DNA from: Deinococcus radiopugnans ATCC 19172
GTDB lineage: Bacteria > Deinococcota > Deinococci > Deinococcales > Deinococcaceae
NCBI RefSeq assembly: GCF_006335125.1
Contig: NZ_VDMO01000027.1
Span: forward strand, 1 to 49,767
Reading direction: 5' to 3'
DNA: 49,767 bases
Below the pieces are notes generated by a model. That model saw nothing but the letters and a program-made list of their open reading frames with translations. It had not been told where the DNA came from and did no database searches. The position numbers and the translations under genes were made by a program. This document shows positions 40,993 through 49,626 of the stretch, piece after piece (within the stretch, counting starts at the first letter, position 1; the number at the start of each line of letters is the position of its first letter).

Positions 40993-42825
40993 ATGCCCCA
41001 ACGCATCTCCCTGGAAGCCCTGGCGGCCCTGCCGACGGTCTCGGCCCTCAACGTCTCTCGCGGCGGCGATCAGGTGGCCTTTTACGCTGACTGGACGGGG
41101 CGCTTCGAGCTGTACACGCTGAACCTGAAGACCCGCGAGCAGCGGCAGGTCACCGATGGGCAGGCCCCCAAAGCCATCCGCGCGGGCTTCGTGTGGGCGA
41201 CGGACGACTCGCGCATCTTCCTGAGCCGCGATCAGGACGGCGACGAACGGCAGGCGCTGTTCACTCTGGCGCTGGCGTCGGGCGAGGTCACGGCCCTTCA
41301 GCACGCGCCGCAGAGCATGGACTACGCGGTGGACGCGCACCCCGACGGCACGCGGCTGCTGGTCAACAGCACGCGCGGCGGGCAGATGAACGTGCAGGTC
41401 TATGACCTTGAAAAAGAGGGAGAGGCGGCCTGGACGGTGCTGACCACCCTGCCCAATGCCACCCAGGCCGCCGCCTGGAGTCCCGACGGCACGCGGCTGA
41501 CCCTGACCACCAACGAGAGCGCGGATTTACGAAACACCGACGGTTACGTGCTGAGCGCCGACGGTTCCAGCCTGCGCCGCGTGCTGCGCGTGCGCGAGGG
41601 CAGCCAGGACAGCGTGGGCGAGTGGCACCCGGACGGTAAGCGCGTGGCCGCCAACAGCGACGCAGACGGGAATCGGCGGGTGGGTCTGCTCACGGTGGAG
41701 ACGGGCGAAGTGCAGTGGCTCACCCCTGCCGACGAGCGCATCGAGGAAACGGCGGGCCAGTTCTCCCCGGATGGGCGCTGGCTGAGCGTCATTCGCAACG
41801 TGGACAGCACACTAACGCCCGTGCTGTACGACACGGCCACGGGCGAGGCCCGCGAGCTGAAGCTGCCGCCCGGTCTGGCGGTGGGCACGCAGTTCGCGCA
41901 CGGCGGCAGCCACCTGCTGTTCAGTTACGTGACCTCCACCACCCGCCCGCAGGTGCTGCTGTACCACTTGGCCGACGACACCACCGAGGTGCTGCTGGAC
42001 GCCGAATACGGCGACGTCGATCCCGCCGACTTCGTGCCGGGCGAGTATGTCCGCTACCCCACGGCGGACGGGCTGGAGGTGCCGGCGATCCTCTACCGGC
42101 CGCGCGAGCTGGAGGACGGCAAAACCTCCCCCGCCCTGATCCACGCGCACGGTGGCCCCACCGCGCAGTTCTTCCGGGGCTTCGACGCGCAGGCGCAGTT
42201 TCTGGCCGATCAGGGCTACCTGGTGCTGTGCCCCAACGTGCGCGGCAGCACCGGCTACGGCGTGACGTGGCGCGACGCCAACCTGCTGGACTGGGGCGGG
42301 CGCGACCTGGCCGACATCGCCGCCGGGGCGGAATACCTGAAATCGCTGCCAGAGGTGGACGGCACCCGCCTGGGCATCTTCGGGGGCAGCTACGGCGGTT
42401 ACCTCAGTTACATGGCGGTGGTGAAAGAACCCGATCTGTTCAAGGTGGGCGTGCCCATCGTGGGCATCACCGACCTGCACAGGCTGTACGAGGACAACAG
42501 CCGCGTGATGCCGCAACTGGGCTACTACTTCCGCACCATGATGGGTGATCCGGTAGAGAACGCCGAGTTGTGGCGGGACCGCAGTGCCATCACCCACGCC
42601 GCCGATCTAAAGGCGCACCTGTTCATGATGCACGGCACCAACGATCCCCGCTGCCCGATCAATCAGGCCAGAGGTTTCCGCGACGCGCTGCTGGCGAACG
42701 GGCGCCAGGAAGGCCGTGACTTCGAGTACGTCGAATTTTCCGACGAGGGCCACGGCGCGGGCGACATCGCCGGAAAGACCCGCAGCTACCGCCTGCTGAC
42801 TGACTACCTGGCGCGGCGCCTGTAG
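40993..42825 (+). CDS. S9 peptidase, acylaminoacyl-peptidase-like
   Basis: A 610-residue serine peptidase of the prolyl oligopeptidase clan, S9C-like. A beta-propeller (about 10-355) built of WSPDG-type repeats (AAWSPDGTRLTL, GEWHPDGKRVA, GQFSPDGRWLS) precedes an alpha/beta hydrolase domain. The triad is Ser466 in GGSYGGYLSY, Asp551 in GTNDPRCP and His587 in DEGHGAG. It probably removes N-acylated residues or short peptides. No signal peptide, so cytosolic. ATG 40993 is where the family's homology begins; no clear Shine-Dalgarno or TANNNT box is seen. Confidence 0.9.
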   Translation: MPQRISLEALAALPTVSALNVSRGGDQVAFYADWTGRFELYTLNLKTREQRQVTDGQAPKAIRAGFVWATDDSRIFLSRDQDGDERQALFTLALASGEVTALQHAPQSMDYAVDAHPDGTRLLVNSTRGGQMNVQVYDLEKEGEAAWTVLTTLPNATQAAAWSPDGTRLTLTTNESADLRNTDGYVLSADGSSLRRVLRVREGSQDSVGEWHPDGKRVAANSDADGNRRVGLLTVETGEVQWLTPADERIEETAGQFSPDGRWLSVIRNVDSTLTPVLYDTATGEARELKLPPGLAVGTQFAHGGSHLLFSYVTSTTRPQVLLYHLADDTTEVLLDAEYGDVDPADFVPGEYVRYPTADGLEVPAILYRPRELEDGKTSPALIHAHGGPTAQFFRGFDAQAQFLADQGYLVLCPNVRGSTGYGVTWRDANLLDWGGRDLADIAAGAEYLKSLPEVDGTRLGIFGGSYGGYLSYMAVVKEPDLFKVGVPIVGITDLHRLYEDNSRVMPQLGYYFRTMMGDPVENAELWRDRSAITHAADLKAHLFMMHGTNDPRCPINQARGFRDALLANGRQEGRDFEYVEFSDEGHGAGDIAGKTRSYRLLTDYLARRL

Positions 42826-42953
42826 CGCGGAACGGACGCCCCGACTTCAATCCGTCACCCTTCCACCCCATCCTGAAACACTCATGGAACCGGGCCGGGA
42901 AGCGCCTGTAGTGCGTGATACGATCAGTGCGTTTTGACCGGAGGGTGCAGAGA

Positions 42954-43994
42954 GTGAGGCTGTCAGAAGACATTGGAATTGACCTGGGAACGGCGACGTT
43001 TCTGATCTATACCCGCAGCCGGGGGCTGGTGTTGCAGGAACCCAGCGTCATCGCCATGACCCGCGACAGCAAGCAGGTCCGGGCGGTGGGCGAGGAAGCG
43101 TACCGCATGATCGGGCGCACCCCCGGCGGCATCGTGGCGGTGCGGCCCATCAAGGACGGCGTGATCGCCGACGAGGGTCTGACTGAGAAGATGATCACCA
43201 TGTTCCTGGCCAAGGTGCAGGGCAACGCCGGGCGGCTGTTCGGGTTCAAGCCGCAGATGATGGTGGGCGTGCCCAGCAGCGTCAGCGACGTGGAGCGCCG
43301 GGCCGTGCTGCGGGCGGCCCTGAACGCCAATGCCAAACGGGCCTTTCTCATCGAGGAACCGCTGGCGGCGGCCATCGGCGCGGGCCTCAAGATCACCGAG
43401 CCGCTGGGCAGCATGGTGGTGGACATCGGCGGGGGCAGCAGCGACGTGGCCGTGATCTCGCTGGGCGGCATCGTGGTCAGCGAGTCCATGCGCGTGGCAG
43501 GCAACGAATTCGACGAGAGCATCATCCGCTACGTGCGCCGCAAGGAAAACGTCCTGATCGGCGAGCGCACCGCCGAGGAGATCAAGGTCAAGGTGGGCGC
43601 CGCCATGCTGGTCGACGACGCCGAGAATCTGGTGGCCGAGGTGCGCGGGCGGGACCTGATCAACGGCCTGCCCCGCACCATCAGCCTGGACAGCCGCGAC
43701 GTGGTCGAAGCCCTGGCCGAACCCGTGACCCGCATCGTGGAGGGGGTCAAGCGCGTGCTGGAGATCACCCCGCCCGAACTGGTCAGCGACATCATCGACC
43801 GGGGCATCGTGATGACTGGCGGCGGCAGCCTGCTGCGCAACTTCGACGAGTTGCTGCGTCAGACCACCGGCATTCCCGTTTCCGTGGCCGAGAACGCCGT
43901 GGAGGCCGTGGCCGTGGGCACCGGCATGGCGCTGGACATGCTTGCCGTGCTGGGCGACAGTCTGGTGTCCAGCGACTACTACCTGCGCCGTTAA
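42954..43994 (+). CDS. mreB: MreB actin-like cytoskeletal protein
   Basis: A 346-residue bacterial actin that guides wall elongation beneath the membrane. Seen: phosphate loop 1 IGIDLGTATF, VGEEAYRMIGRTPG, PSSVSDVERRAV, EEPLAAAIGAGL, phosphate loop 2 VVDIGGGSSDVAVIS and the adenosine motif MTGGGSLLRNFDELL. GTG 42954 has GGAGGG eight bases upstream; several other in-frame GTG codons upstream (42915 onward) lack this. No mreC or mreD follows. fabZ begins 74 bases later, so it heads an envelope operon. RodA, its usual partner, is encoded at 538. Confidence 0.92.
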   Translation: MRLSEDIGIDLGTATFLIYTRSRGLVLQEPSVIAMTRDSKQVRAVGEEAYRMIGRTPGGIVAVRPIKDGVIADEGLTEKMITMFLAKVQGNAGRLFGFKPQMMVGVPSSVSDVERRAVLRAALNANAKRAFLIEEPLAAAIGAGLKITEPLGSMVVDIGGGSSDVAVISLGGIVVSESMRVAGNEFDESIIRYVRRKENVLIGERTAEEIKVKVGAAMLVDDAENLVAEVRGRDLINGLPRTISLDSRDVVEALAEPVTRIVEGVKRVLEITPPELVSDIIDRGIVMTGGGSLLRNFDELLRQTTGIPVSVAENAVEAVAVGTGMALDMLAVLGDSLVSSDYYLRR

Positions 43995-44068
43995 GCAGCG
44001 CTGCGGGACGGCAAGGAGGAGCATCCAGAGCCTTCTTCCGGCCAGCCGCGCCCCCAAGGAGTTCCCCC

Positions 44069-44497
44069 ATGCAACCCATCCTGATTCAAGAGGTCATGAA
44101 GACCCTGCCGCACCGCTTTCCCTTTCTGTTGGTCGACCGTGTACTCAATGTCGAGAACGGCGAGGTTCACGCCATCAAGAACGTGAGCGTGAACGAGCCG
44201 TTCTTTACCGGCCACTTCCCTGGCGAACCGGTGATGCCCGGTGTGCTGATCGTCGAGGCGCTGGCGCAGGCCAGTTTCTTCTGCATGCACGAGGCTCTGG
44301 AACCCGGCACCATCGGCTACCTGGCGGGCGTGGACGGCGCGCGGTTCAAGCGCAAGGTGGTGCCCGGCGACACGCTGCACCTGCACGCCAAGCTGGAATT
44401 CATGCGCCGGGGCCTGGGCAAGACCACCTGCCGCGCGGAGGTGGACGGGCAGGTGGCGGCGGAGGCCACGATCCTGTTCGCGGTGGGCAAGGGGTGA
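44069..44497 (+). CDS. fabZ: 3-hydroxyacyl-[ACP] dehydratase FabZ
   Basis: A 142-residue hot-dog-fold dehydratase removing water from 3-hydroxyacyl-ACP in fatty acid elongation. Seen: [13 protein letters not shown], and the catalytic His49 in [13 protein letters not shown] with Glu63 in IVEALAQ. The F-x-G-HFPG-x-PVMPG form is typical of FabZ rather than FabA. ATG 44069 has AAGGAG about eight bases upstream. It lies between mreB and a lipid-export-type permease gene, fitting supply of acyl chains to the envelope. Confidence 0.95.
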   Translation: MQPILIQEVMKTLPHRFPFLLVDRVLNVENGEVHAIKNVSVNEPFFTGHFPGEPVMPGVLIVEALAQASFFCMHEALEPGTIGYLAGVDGARFKRKVVPGDTLHLHAKLEFMRRGLGKTTCRAEVDGQVAAEATILFAVGKG

Positions 44498-44520
44498 ACC
44501 GAGCGCCGTGCGCGGTGCGC

Positions 44521-44565
44521 GGGACGCGGGAGGAGCTGTTCACCGCGTCCCGCCTCCCGCGTCCC
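44521..44565. repeat. 13-bp perfect inverted repeat between fabZ and the permease gene
   Basis: GGGACGCGGGAGG (44521-44533) pairs with CCTCCCGCGTCCC (44553-44565) in the 91-base gap. No T-run follows. It may be a processing or attenuation hairpin. Confidence 0.6.
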
Positions 44566-44588
44566 GCCTCCCCCACCACGGGCGCCCC

Positions 44589-45734
44589 ATGACCCGCCTG
44601 ACCCGCGCCGTCACCGCCGAGCTCCTTCCGCCGCTGCTGGCCGGCACGCTGCTGTTCACGGCGGTCCTGAGCTTCGGGTACTTCTTCATCTCCAGCCAGT
44701 GGCTGACCGGGGTGCCGGTGACGCTGATCGGGCGCTGGATCGCCCTGCAGGTGCCGGACACGCTGGTCAAGGTCTTTCCGATGGCCGTGGTCCTGATGAC
44801 CGTGGTGGCCTTCGGTCGCATGAGCACCGAGCGTGAACTGGTGGCGGTGCAGTCGGGGGGCATCAGCCTGGGGCGGGTGGCGCGGCCCGTGGGCGTGGTG
44901 GCCGCGCTGGTCACGGCGCTGGCCGTGTGGCTGAGCCTGTGGGTGGCCCCGCGCGCCAACGTGGAAACGCGTGGGCTGTACTGGGACGGGTTGACCGGGG
45001 CCGGATTGTCGCAGCTGGTGGGCAAAACGGTGGACCTGGGCGCGGGCCTGACGCTGGCGCTGGGCGGCTACGACCCGGCCACCCGCGAGCTGAAGAATGT
45101 GCGCGTCGAGAAGTGGTCGGCAGAGGCGGGCCGGCGGGCCACCCTGATCTTCGCCGACGCCGGAACCTTCGAGAACAACCTGCTCTCGCTGCGCGGCTAC
45201 ACCGTCTACACGGTGGACTACGCGGCGGCGGCGCGACTTTCCGCTGTGCCGGAGAATGATCCGGCCGCCTTCCGCGCGGCGGTGCAGGACGTGTTTCCCA
45301 GCGTGGTGATTCCAGGGGCGGCCAGCGACACGCTGAACGTGGACACCGGGCTGTCGCGCAAGCAGACGCTGGCGGCCTACGCCGACGCCATCGGGGCGGA
45401 CGCGCAGGGCTGGCCGGAGCTGATCACGGCGCTGACCGCTCCTGACGTGAGGGACGCCGAACGGCAGGCCGCGCGGCTGAACCTGAACCGCAAGCTGGCG
45501 CTGCCCTTCGGCAATCTGGTGCTGGCACTCGCGGCACTGCCCTTTGCCCTGCGCTTCGGGCGCACGCTGGGCGTCAGTCTGGGCATCGCGCTGCTGATCG
45601 CGGTGGCGTATTACCTGCTGTTCTTCGTGGGCCTGACGGTGGCGGCGGCGCTGCCTGCCCTGCCGGAACTGGGCGTATGGCTGGCCAACATCGTCTTTGC
45701 CGGAGCGGGGCTGTGGCTGCTGAGGCGGACATGA
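44589..45734 (+). CDS. LptF/LptG (YjgP/YjgQ) family permease
   Basis: A 381-residue membrane protein with the family layout: helices at about 10-35, 55-80 and 95-120, a long periplasmic domain (about 125-300), and three C-terminal helices (about 315-380). MSTERELVAVQSGGISLGRV is the conserved cytoplasmic loop that contacts the ATPase LptB. In proteobacteria the family exports lipopolysaccharide; deinococci lack typical LPS, so the cargo here is probably another glycolipid (inference). ATG 44589 is chosen at the start of homology; no good ribosome site is seen. Its stop overlaps the next start (ATGA). Confidence 0.85.
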   Translation: MTRLTRAVTAELLPPLLAGTLLFTAVLSFGYFFISSQWLTGVPVTLIGRWIALQVPDTLVKVFPMAVVLMTVVAFGRMSTERELVAVQSGGISLGRVARPVGVVAALVTALAVWLSLWVAPRANVETRGLYWDGLTGAGLSQLVGKTVDLGAGLTLALGGYDPATRELKNVRVEKWSAEAGRRATLIFADAGTFENNLLSLRGYTVYTVDYAAAARLSAVPENDPAAFRAAVQDVFPSVVIPGAASDTLNVDTGLSRKQTLAAYADAIGADAQGWPELITALTAPDVRDAERQAARLNLNRKLALPFGNLVLALAALPFALRFGRTLGVSLGIALLIAVAYYLLFFVGLTVAAALPALPELGVWLANIVFAGAGLWLLRRT

Positions 45735-46852
45735 CAGACCGGACAGAGCTGCGGGCACTGATTCTCTCGGCGTCCTTCGGCAGCGGGCACCACCAGGCCA
45801 ACGACGCGCTGGATCAGGCGCTACGGGCGGCGGGCGTGGACCTGGCCGCCCGACACGCCGACTTTCTGGCCTACCTGAACCCCGTCGAGCGGGCCGTGAC
45901 CGCCGGCACCTACGATCTGTGGCTGCGCCACGCCCCCGCCATGTACCGGGCGTTCTACGACTGGACCGACTCCGAGACCGAGCCGAGGGCGCTGACCGGC
46001 ACCTTCGGCTGGCTGGGCCTGCGCGGCATGACCCGCGACGTGCAGGAGGTGGCGCCGGAGGTCGTCGTCGGCTCCTACCCCACCACCGTCGCGCTGTCCA
46101 ACACCGCCCGGCAACGGCTGGGCGTGGATTTTCTGAATGCCCTGATCGTCACCGACTACCGTGTCCACCACCACTGGGCGCGGCCCGAGGCCGAGTTGCT
46201 GCTGGTGGCCACCGAGGAGGCCCGCGAGCAGATGGCCCGCTGGCGCATTCCGCCGGACAGTGTGGAGGTCACGGGCATTCCGATTGCCCCGGCCTACCGC
46301 GCCCTGATCGGGGCCGACAAGGCGGCCCTGCGCCTCAAACACGGGCTGGACCCGGACCTGCCCCTGATCCTGATCTCGGGCGGCGGCACCGGCACCTACC
46401 GCGCCCTGAAACCGGTCCTGAACGAACTGGCCGGCCTGGGACGGCGCGTGCAGGTGCTGGTGCTGGCCGGGGCCAGGACGCGGGGGGTGACCCAGCACGG
46501 CGGGGCCACCCTGCATCAGCTGGGGCACACCAGCGATTTTCCCGAACTGCTGGCCGCCTCGGATCTGGTGGTGGGCAAGGCCGGTGGCCTGACCGTGGCC
46601 GAGGCCACCACGCTGGGCGTGCCGCAGGTCATTCACCAGCCGATTCCCGGTCAGGAGGAACACAACGCCGACTACCTGGAGCGCCACGGCGCGGCGTTGT
46701 GGGCGCGGGAATTGCATCAGCTCCGGCCCGCCGTTCTACGGGTGCTGGACGGGGATGAGCATGCCCGCATGAATCATTGTGCCCGCCAGATCAGCCGGCC
46801 GGACGCGGCTGACCGGGTGGCGGCGGCGCTGCTGCGGAGACTGGGCCGGTGA
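45731..46852 (+). CDS. Glycosyltransferase, MGDG synthase / UgtP-like (GT28)
   Basis: A 373-residue glycosyltransferase. The N-terminal acceptor domain has LILSASFGSGHHQANDAL, the hallmark of diacylglycerol glucosyl/galactosyl transferases. The C-terminal GT-B domain has LILISGGGTGTY and DLVVGKAGGLTVAEATTLGVPQV for the nucleotide-sugar donor. Likely product: a glycosyl-diacylglycerol of the membrane. Start ATG 45731 overlaps the upstream stop; its own stop overlaps the next start (GTGA), so three genes are translationally coupled. Substrates are inferred from family only. Confidence 0.87.
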   Translation: MTDRTELRALILSASFGSGHHQANDALDQALRAAGVDLAARHADFLAYLNPVERAVTAGTYDLWLRHAPAMYRAFYDWTDSETEPRALTGTFGWLGLRGMTRDVQEVAPEVVVGSYPTTVALSNTARQRLGVDFLNALIVTDYRVHHHWARPEAELLLVATEEAREQMARWRIPPDSVEVTGIPIAPAYRALIGADKAALRLKHGLDPDLPLILISGGGTGTYRALKPVLNELAGLGRRVQVLVLAGARTRGVTQHGGATLHQLGHTSDFPELLAASDLVVGKAGGLTVAEATTLGVPQVIHQPIPGQEEHNADYLERHGAALWARELHQLRPAVLRVLDGDEHARMNHCARQISRPDAADRVAAALLRRLGR

Positions 46853-48093
46853 GCCAGGGGAAGAGGGGGCAGCAGGGGGGCAGGCGGCCCCGGCTCCTTC
46901 CCCTCGCCGCCCTGGGCGCGTATCTGGTCCTGCCCGTGCTGGCCGTGCAGTTCGCCAACCTGGGCCTGATCCGCGAGGGCCGTCGGGGGCGGCGTGAGCT
47001 GGCCCTGACCTTCGACGACGGGCCAGACCCCGTGACCACGCCCGCCGTGCTGGACGCGTTGAAGGCCGTGGGCGCGCGGGCCACCTTCTTCGTGCTTGCA
47101 GGCCGGGCTTCAGAGCATCCACAGCTGATCGCCCGGATGCTGGCCGAGGGACACGAGGTGGCCGCCCATGCCGACAAACACGTGCATGCCTGGATTCGCA
47201 CGCCCTGGGGCGGATTCCTGGATGTGGTTCGGGCCGTGAGGCGAACCGCGAACGCCACAGGACAGCCGATTAAGCATCACCGTCCACCGCACGGCGCGTA
47301 CACCCTGGCGACGGTGCTGGGCCAGCGGGCGGCCGGGGTGCGCGGCGTCCACTGGAGCGTGGAGGGCCAGGACTGGCAGGCGGGACAGACGCCGGACGGG
47401 GTGAGAGAGCGGTTGCTGCTCCGCGCTGGCCCCGGCGCCGTCGTCGTCCTGCACGACGCCGGGCCAGGAGCAGCCAACACCGTGCCCATGCTGCCAGGGC
47501 TGTTGCAGGAGTTGAAGGCACGCGGCTACACCTTCAAGACCGTCTCTGAATTGGAAGGTGCGGCCCCGGTGGATGGGGCAGCGTTGCGGCGGCGGGCCTT
47601 TATCGCGCTAGACCATGTGTTCGACCGGGTGGGCCGCATTCAGCCCACGGCGGGCCGGGCGGACAACCTCTTTCGCACCGGCCCCGTGGCCTTTCCGCTG
47701 GAGGGCGTCACGCTGGCCGACGGCACCCCGGTTCCGAAGGGCGCACCCTGCGCCGAGTTCCACGTCAACAATCCCCTGATGGTGGATCTGGGCATCAGCC
47801 GGCCCAGCATCCGGCAGGCGCAGCGGGATTACCGGCTGGTGGCCGCCGATCTGCTGAACCGGCCCGACCTGCGGGGCGCGCAATTCATCTTCTGCATCAG
47901 CGCCGTCTCGCCGCTGATGGCGGTGATGGGCTTTGAAACCTACGACCTGCCGCCTGCCGACGCCCGACGCTTGCGTCTGTGGGCGCGCGTGATGCGCTGG
48001 GGCTACAGCGGCGCCCCGAAAGTGGCCGAGCCGCGGCTGAGCATCCTGAGTCGGGCGGCGTTTCTGGCGCAGTACGGACCAGACGCTCGCTAA
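46849..48093 (+). CDS. Polysaccharide deacetylase with extra C-terminal domain
   Basis: A 414-residue protein. A short hydrophobic segment (about 16-35) after a basic start suggests a membrane anchor or uncleaved signal. The NodB domain (about 48-235) has TFDDGPD with D56-D57, metal ligands His107 and His111 in GHEVAAHADKH, RPPHG where most relatives have RPPYG, and VVLHDAG. A further 165 residues (about 245-414: FDRVGRIQP, NLFRTGPVAFPLEG, EFHVNNPLM) form a separate domain resembling the YkoP type found with some deacetylases. It is coupled to the glycosyltransferase upstream, so the two may modify one glycan or glycolipid. Confidence 0.82.
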   Translation: MSQGKRGQQGGRRPRLLPLAALGAYLVLPVLAVQFANLGLIREGRRGRRELALTFDDGPDPVTTPAVLDALKAVGARATFFVLAGRASEHPQLIARMLAEGHEVAAHADKHVHAWIRTPWGGFLDVVRAVRRTANATGQPIKHHRPPHGAYTLATVLGQRAAGVRGVHWSVEGQDWQAGQTPDGVRERLLLRAGPGAVVVLHDAGPGAANTVPMLPGLLQELKARGYTFKTVSELEGAAPVDGAALRRRAFIALDHVFDRVGRIQPTAGRADNLFRTGPVAFPLEGVTLADGTPVPKGAPCAEFHVNNPLMVDLGISRPSIRQAQRDYRLVAADLLNRPDLRGAQFIFCISAVSPLMAVMGFETYDLPPADARRLRLWARVMRWGYSGAPKVAEPRLSILSRAAFLAQYGPDAR

Positions 48094-48990
48094 CCCCCCT
48101 CCAATTCCGACAACTCCACCAGACGCAGATCCGGAGCGATGGCCGACAGCACCGCTTCCAGCGGCCCCTTATGGGCGGCCCCCACCAGCGCCAGCACGCG
48201 TCCACCAGGAAATAGCGCCGTGATGTGCCGCAGCCGCGCCGCCATGAAGATGTTGCGGGCATTCCAGTCCGCGACCTGGGTGCGGTGTTCGCCGCCGGGC
48301 AGGGACCGCCCCAGATACGAGCCGACTTCCAGGGTTTCGCTGTCGGCGATCCACCGGGGGCCGTTGGCGTACTTCAAGTAAGCCCAGTAGTCCCCAGCAG
48401 CGTTGGCCCGCTGCAAATGCTCGTCACCTTCCGTCATGGCCGGGGACGAATGAATACCCGCCATGAACGCCTCGTCCTCCCAGAGTTCGGGGAGGACTTT
48501 TAACCGCTCCTGAAGGGCCGCGTTCGTCGTGAAGTCATCAAAGTGGTGCAGCCGGGTCTGGCCCAGCTGACGGGCCAGCGGCACGGCCAGACGCTGAATC
48601 TCGCCCTTGTGATCCGTGTATTCCTGCAGGCCTGCGGCAAGATCCGGCGGCAGCTGAAGGTCTGGCGTCCAGGTCAGCAGCGCATTTGCTGGCTCTAGCG
48701 CCACCAGCCAGGCCAGCACACGTTCGGCGGGGGCCGTGTCCGGGTGAAGGGCCAGCGCCTCAGCCTCGGCCCGACTCCAGGTGCGGTGTTTTCGCGCCCC
48801 CGCCTCCAGCCGCAACGCCGCAGGAGAGCCGCCCACCTGCAGACCGGCGTACAGCCCACCCTCCAGCTGGTAGCCCTGCACCACGTCGCCCGGCAGAAGT
48901 TCCACCGCCACAGCCTGCGGTGTCCAGGCTGCCAGGCGTTCCAGCGTGGATTGCAGGGCGTTGTCAGTGGTTTCTTCTCTGACATCTTGC
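48090..48990 (-). pseudogene. DUF5694/TraB-like gene, 5' end removed by an insertion
   Basis: The remaining reading frame (about 297 residues) begins at LERLAAWTPQAVAVELLPGD and continues through ANAAGDYWAYLKYANG, WNARNIFMAARLRHI and the closing VLALVGAAHKGPLEAVL. This resembles DUF5694-type proteins, related to the TraB/PrgY fold. Full-length relatives carry 30-40 more N-terminal residues with a GxxH-type motif; here that part is replaced by insertion-sequence DNA at about 48983-49000. The frame runs on into the element but that part is not native. It overlaps the deacetylase stop by four bases. Probably inactive. Family call is moderate. Confidence 0.7.
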
Positions 48991-48993
48991 AGT

Positions 48994-49626
48994 TTATTTT
49001 GAGGGGGCGAGAAGTGCGTGCTGAAAGGCGTCGAGCGCGTCCAGCTCCAGTTGGAGGGCTTGACGACGCACTTCGGGGACGAACGAGAACCGTACGGTTC
49101 TCGCCAGCTCGCCCCAGTCGGGCCACGTGCCTGCTCCCTCCACGGGCAGATCGAGGTTCTGGAGATGGCAGAGCAAGAAGGCCATCCCAGAGAGGCACCA
49201 CCAGCGCATGACCCCCTGCTTGCTGTGCTGGGCGAAACGTTCAAGACCGAATCTCCCCTTGACCGTTTTAAAGCAGGCCTCGATTCGCCAACGGCGCTTC
49301 CCAACGCGGGCGAGGTACTTGCCCCCCAGATCAAGATTGGACATCACGAAGCGTTGTTCTGGCTCGGTGTTGCGGTAGAGCCAGACCCAGGAAACGCACA
49401 TGGGCTGATCCAGCCCGGTGGGCTGGACCAGACTCCCCCGCACCCTCAGGTCACGGACCTGCCGTCCATCCTCCAATTTCCGGGAGCAGCGCACGCCGAC
49501 CACGATGTCCAGGCCACGGGCGAGGACGCCCTGAATGAACTCGACACTCTCGAAGCCCCCATCTGCATGCAGACGGGGGCGACGTTTCCCCTTCAGCAAC
49601 GGGGCTGTCACAGTGCGGAGTAGAGG
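48994..49626 (-). mobile_element. IS4-like transposase, C-terminal half
   Basis: The reading frame (about 205 residues from GTG 49611, open back to 49626) is the C-terminal part of a DDE transposase. Seen: RLHADGGFESVEFI with a catalytic Asp, and RRWRIEACFKTVKGRFGLERF giving the R(3)E(6)K signature with the catalytic Glu. The usual Tyr three residues earlier is Gly. The N-terminal half and first Asp are missing: a stop at 49627-49629 and foreign sequence follow, where an IS5-like element entered. The element's right end lies near 48985-48993, inside the DUF5694-like gene. It cannot transpose by itself. Confidence 0.8.
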
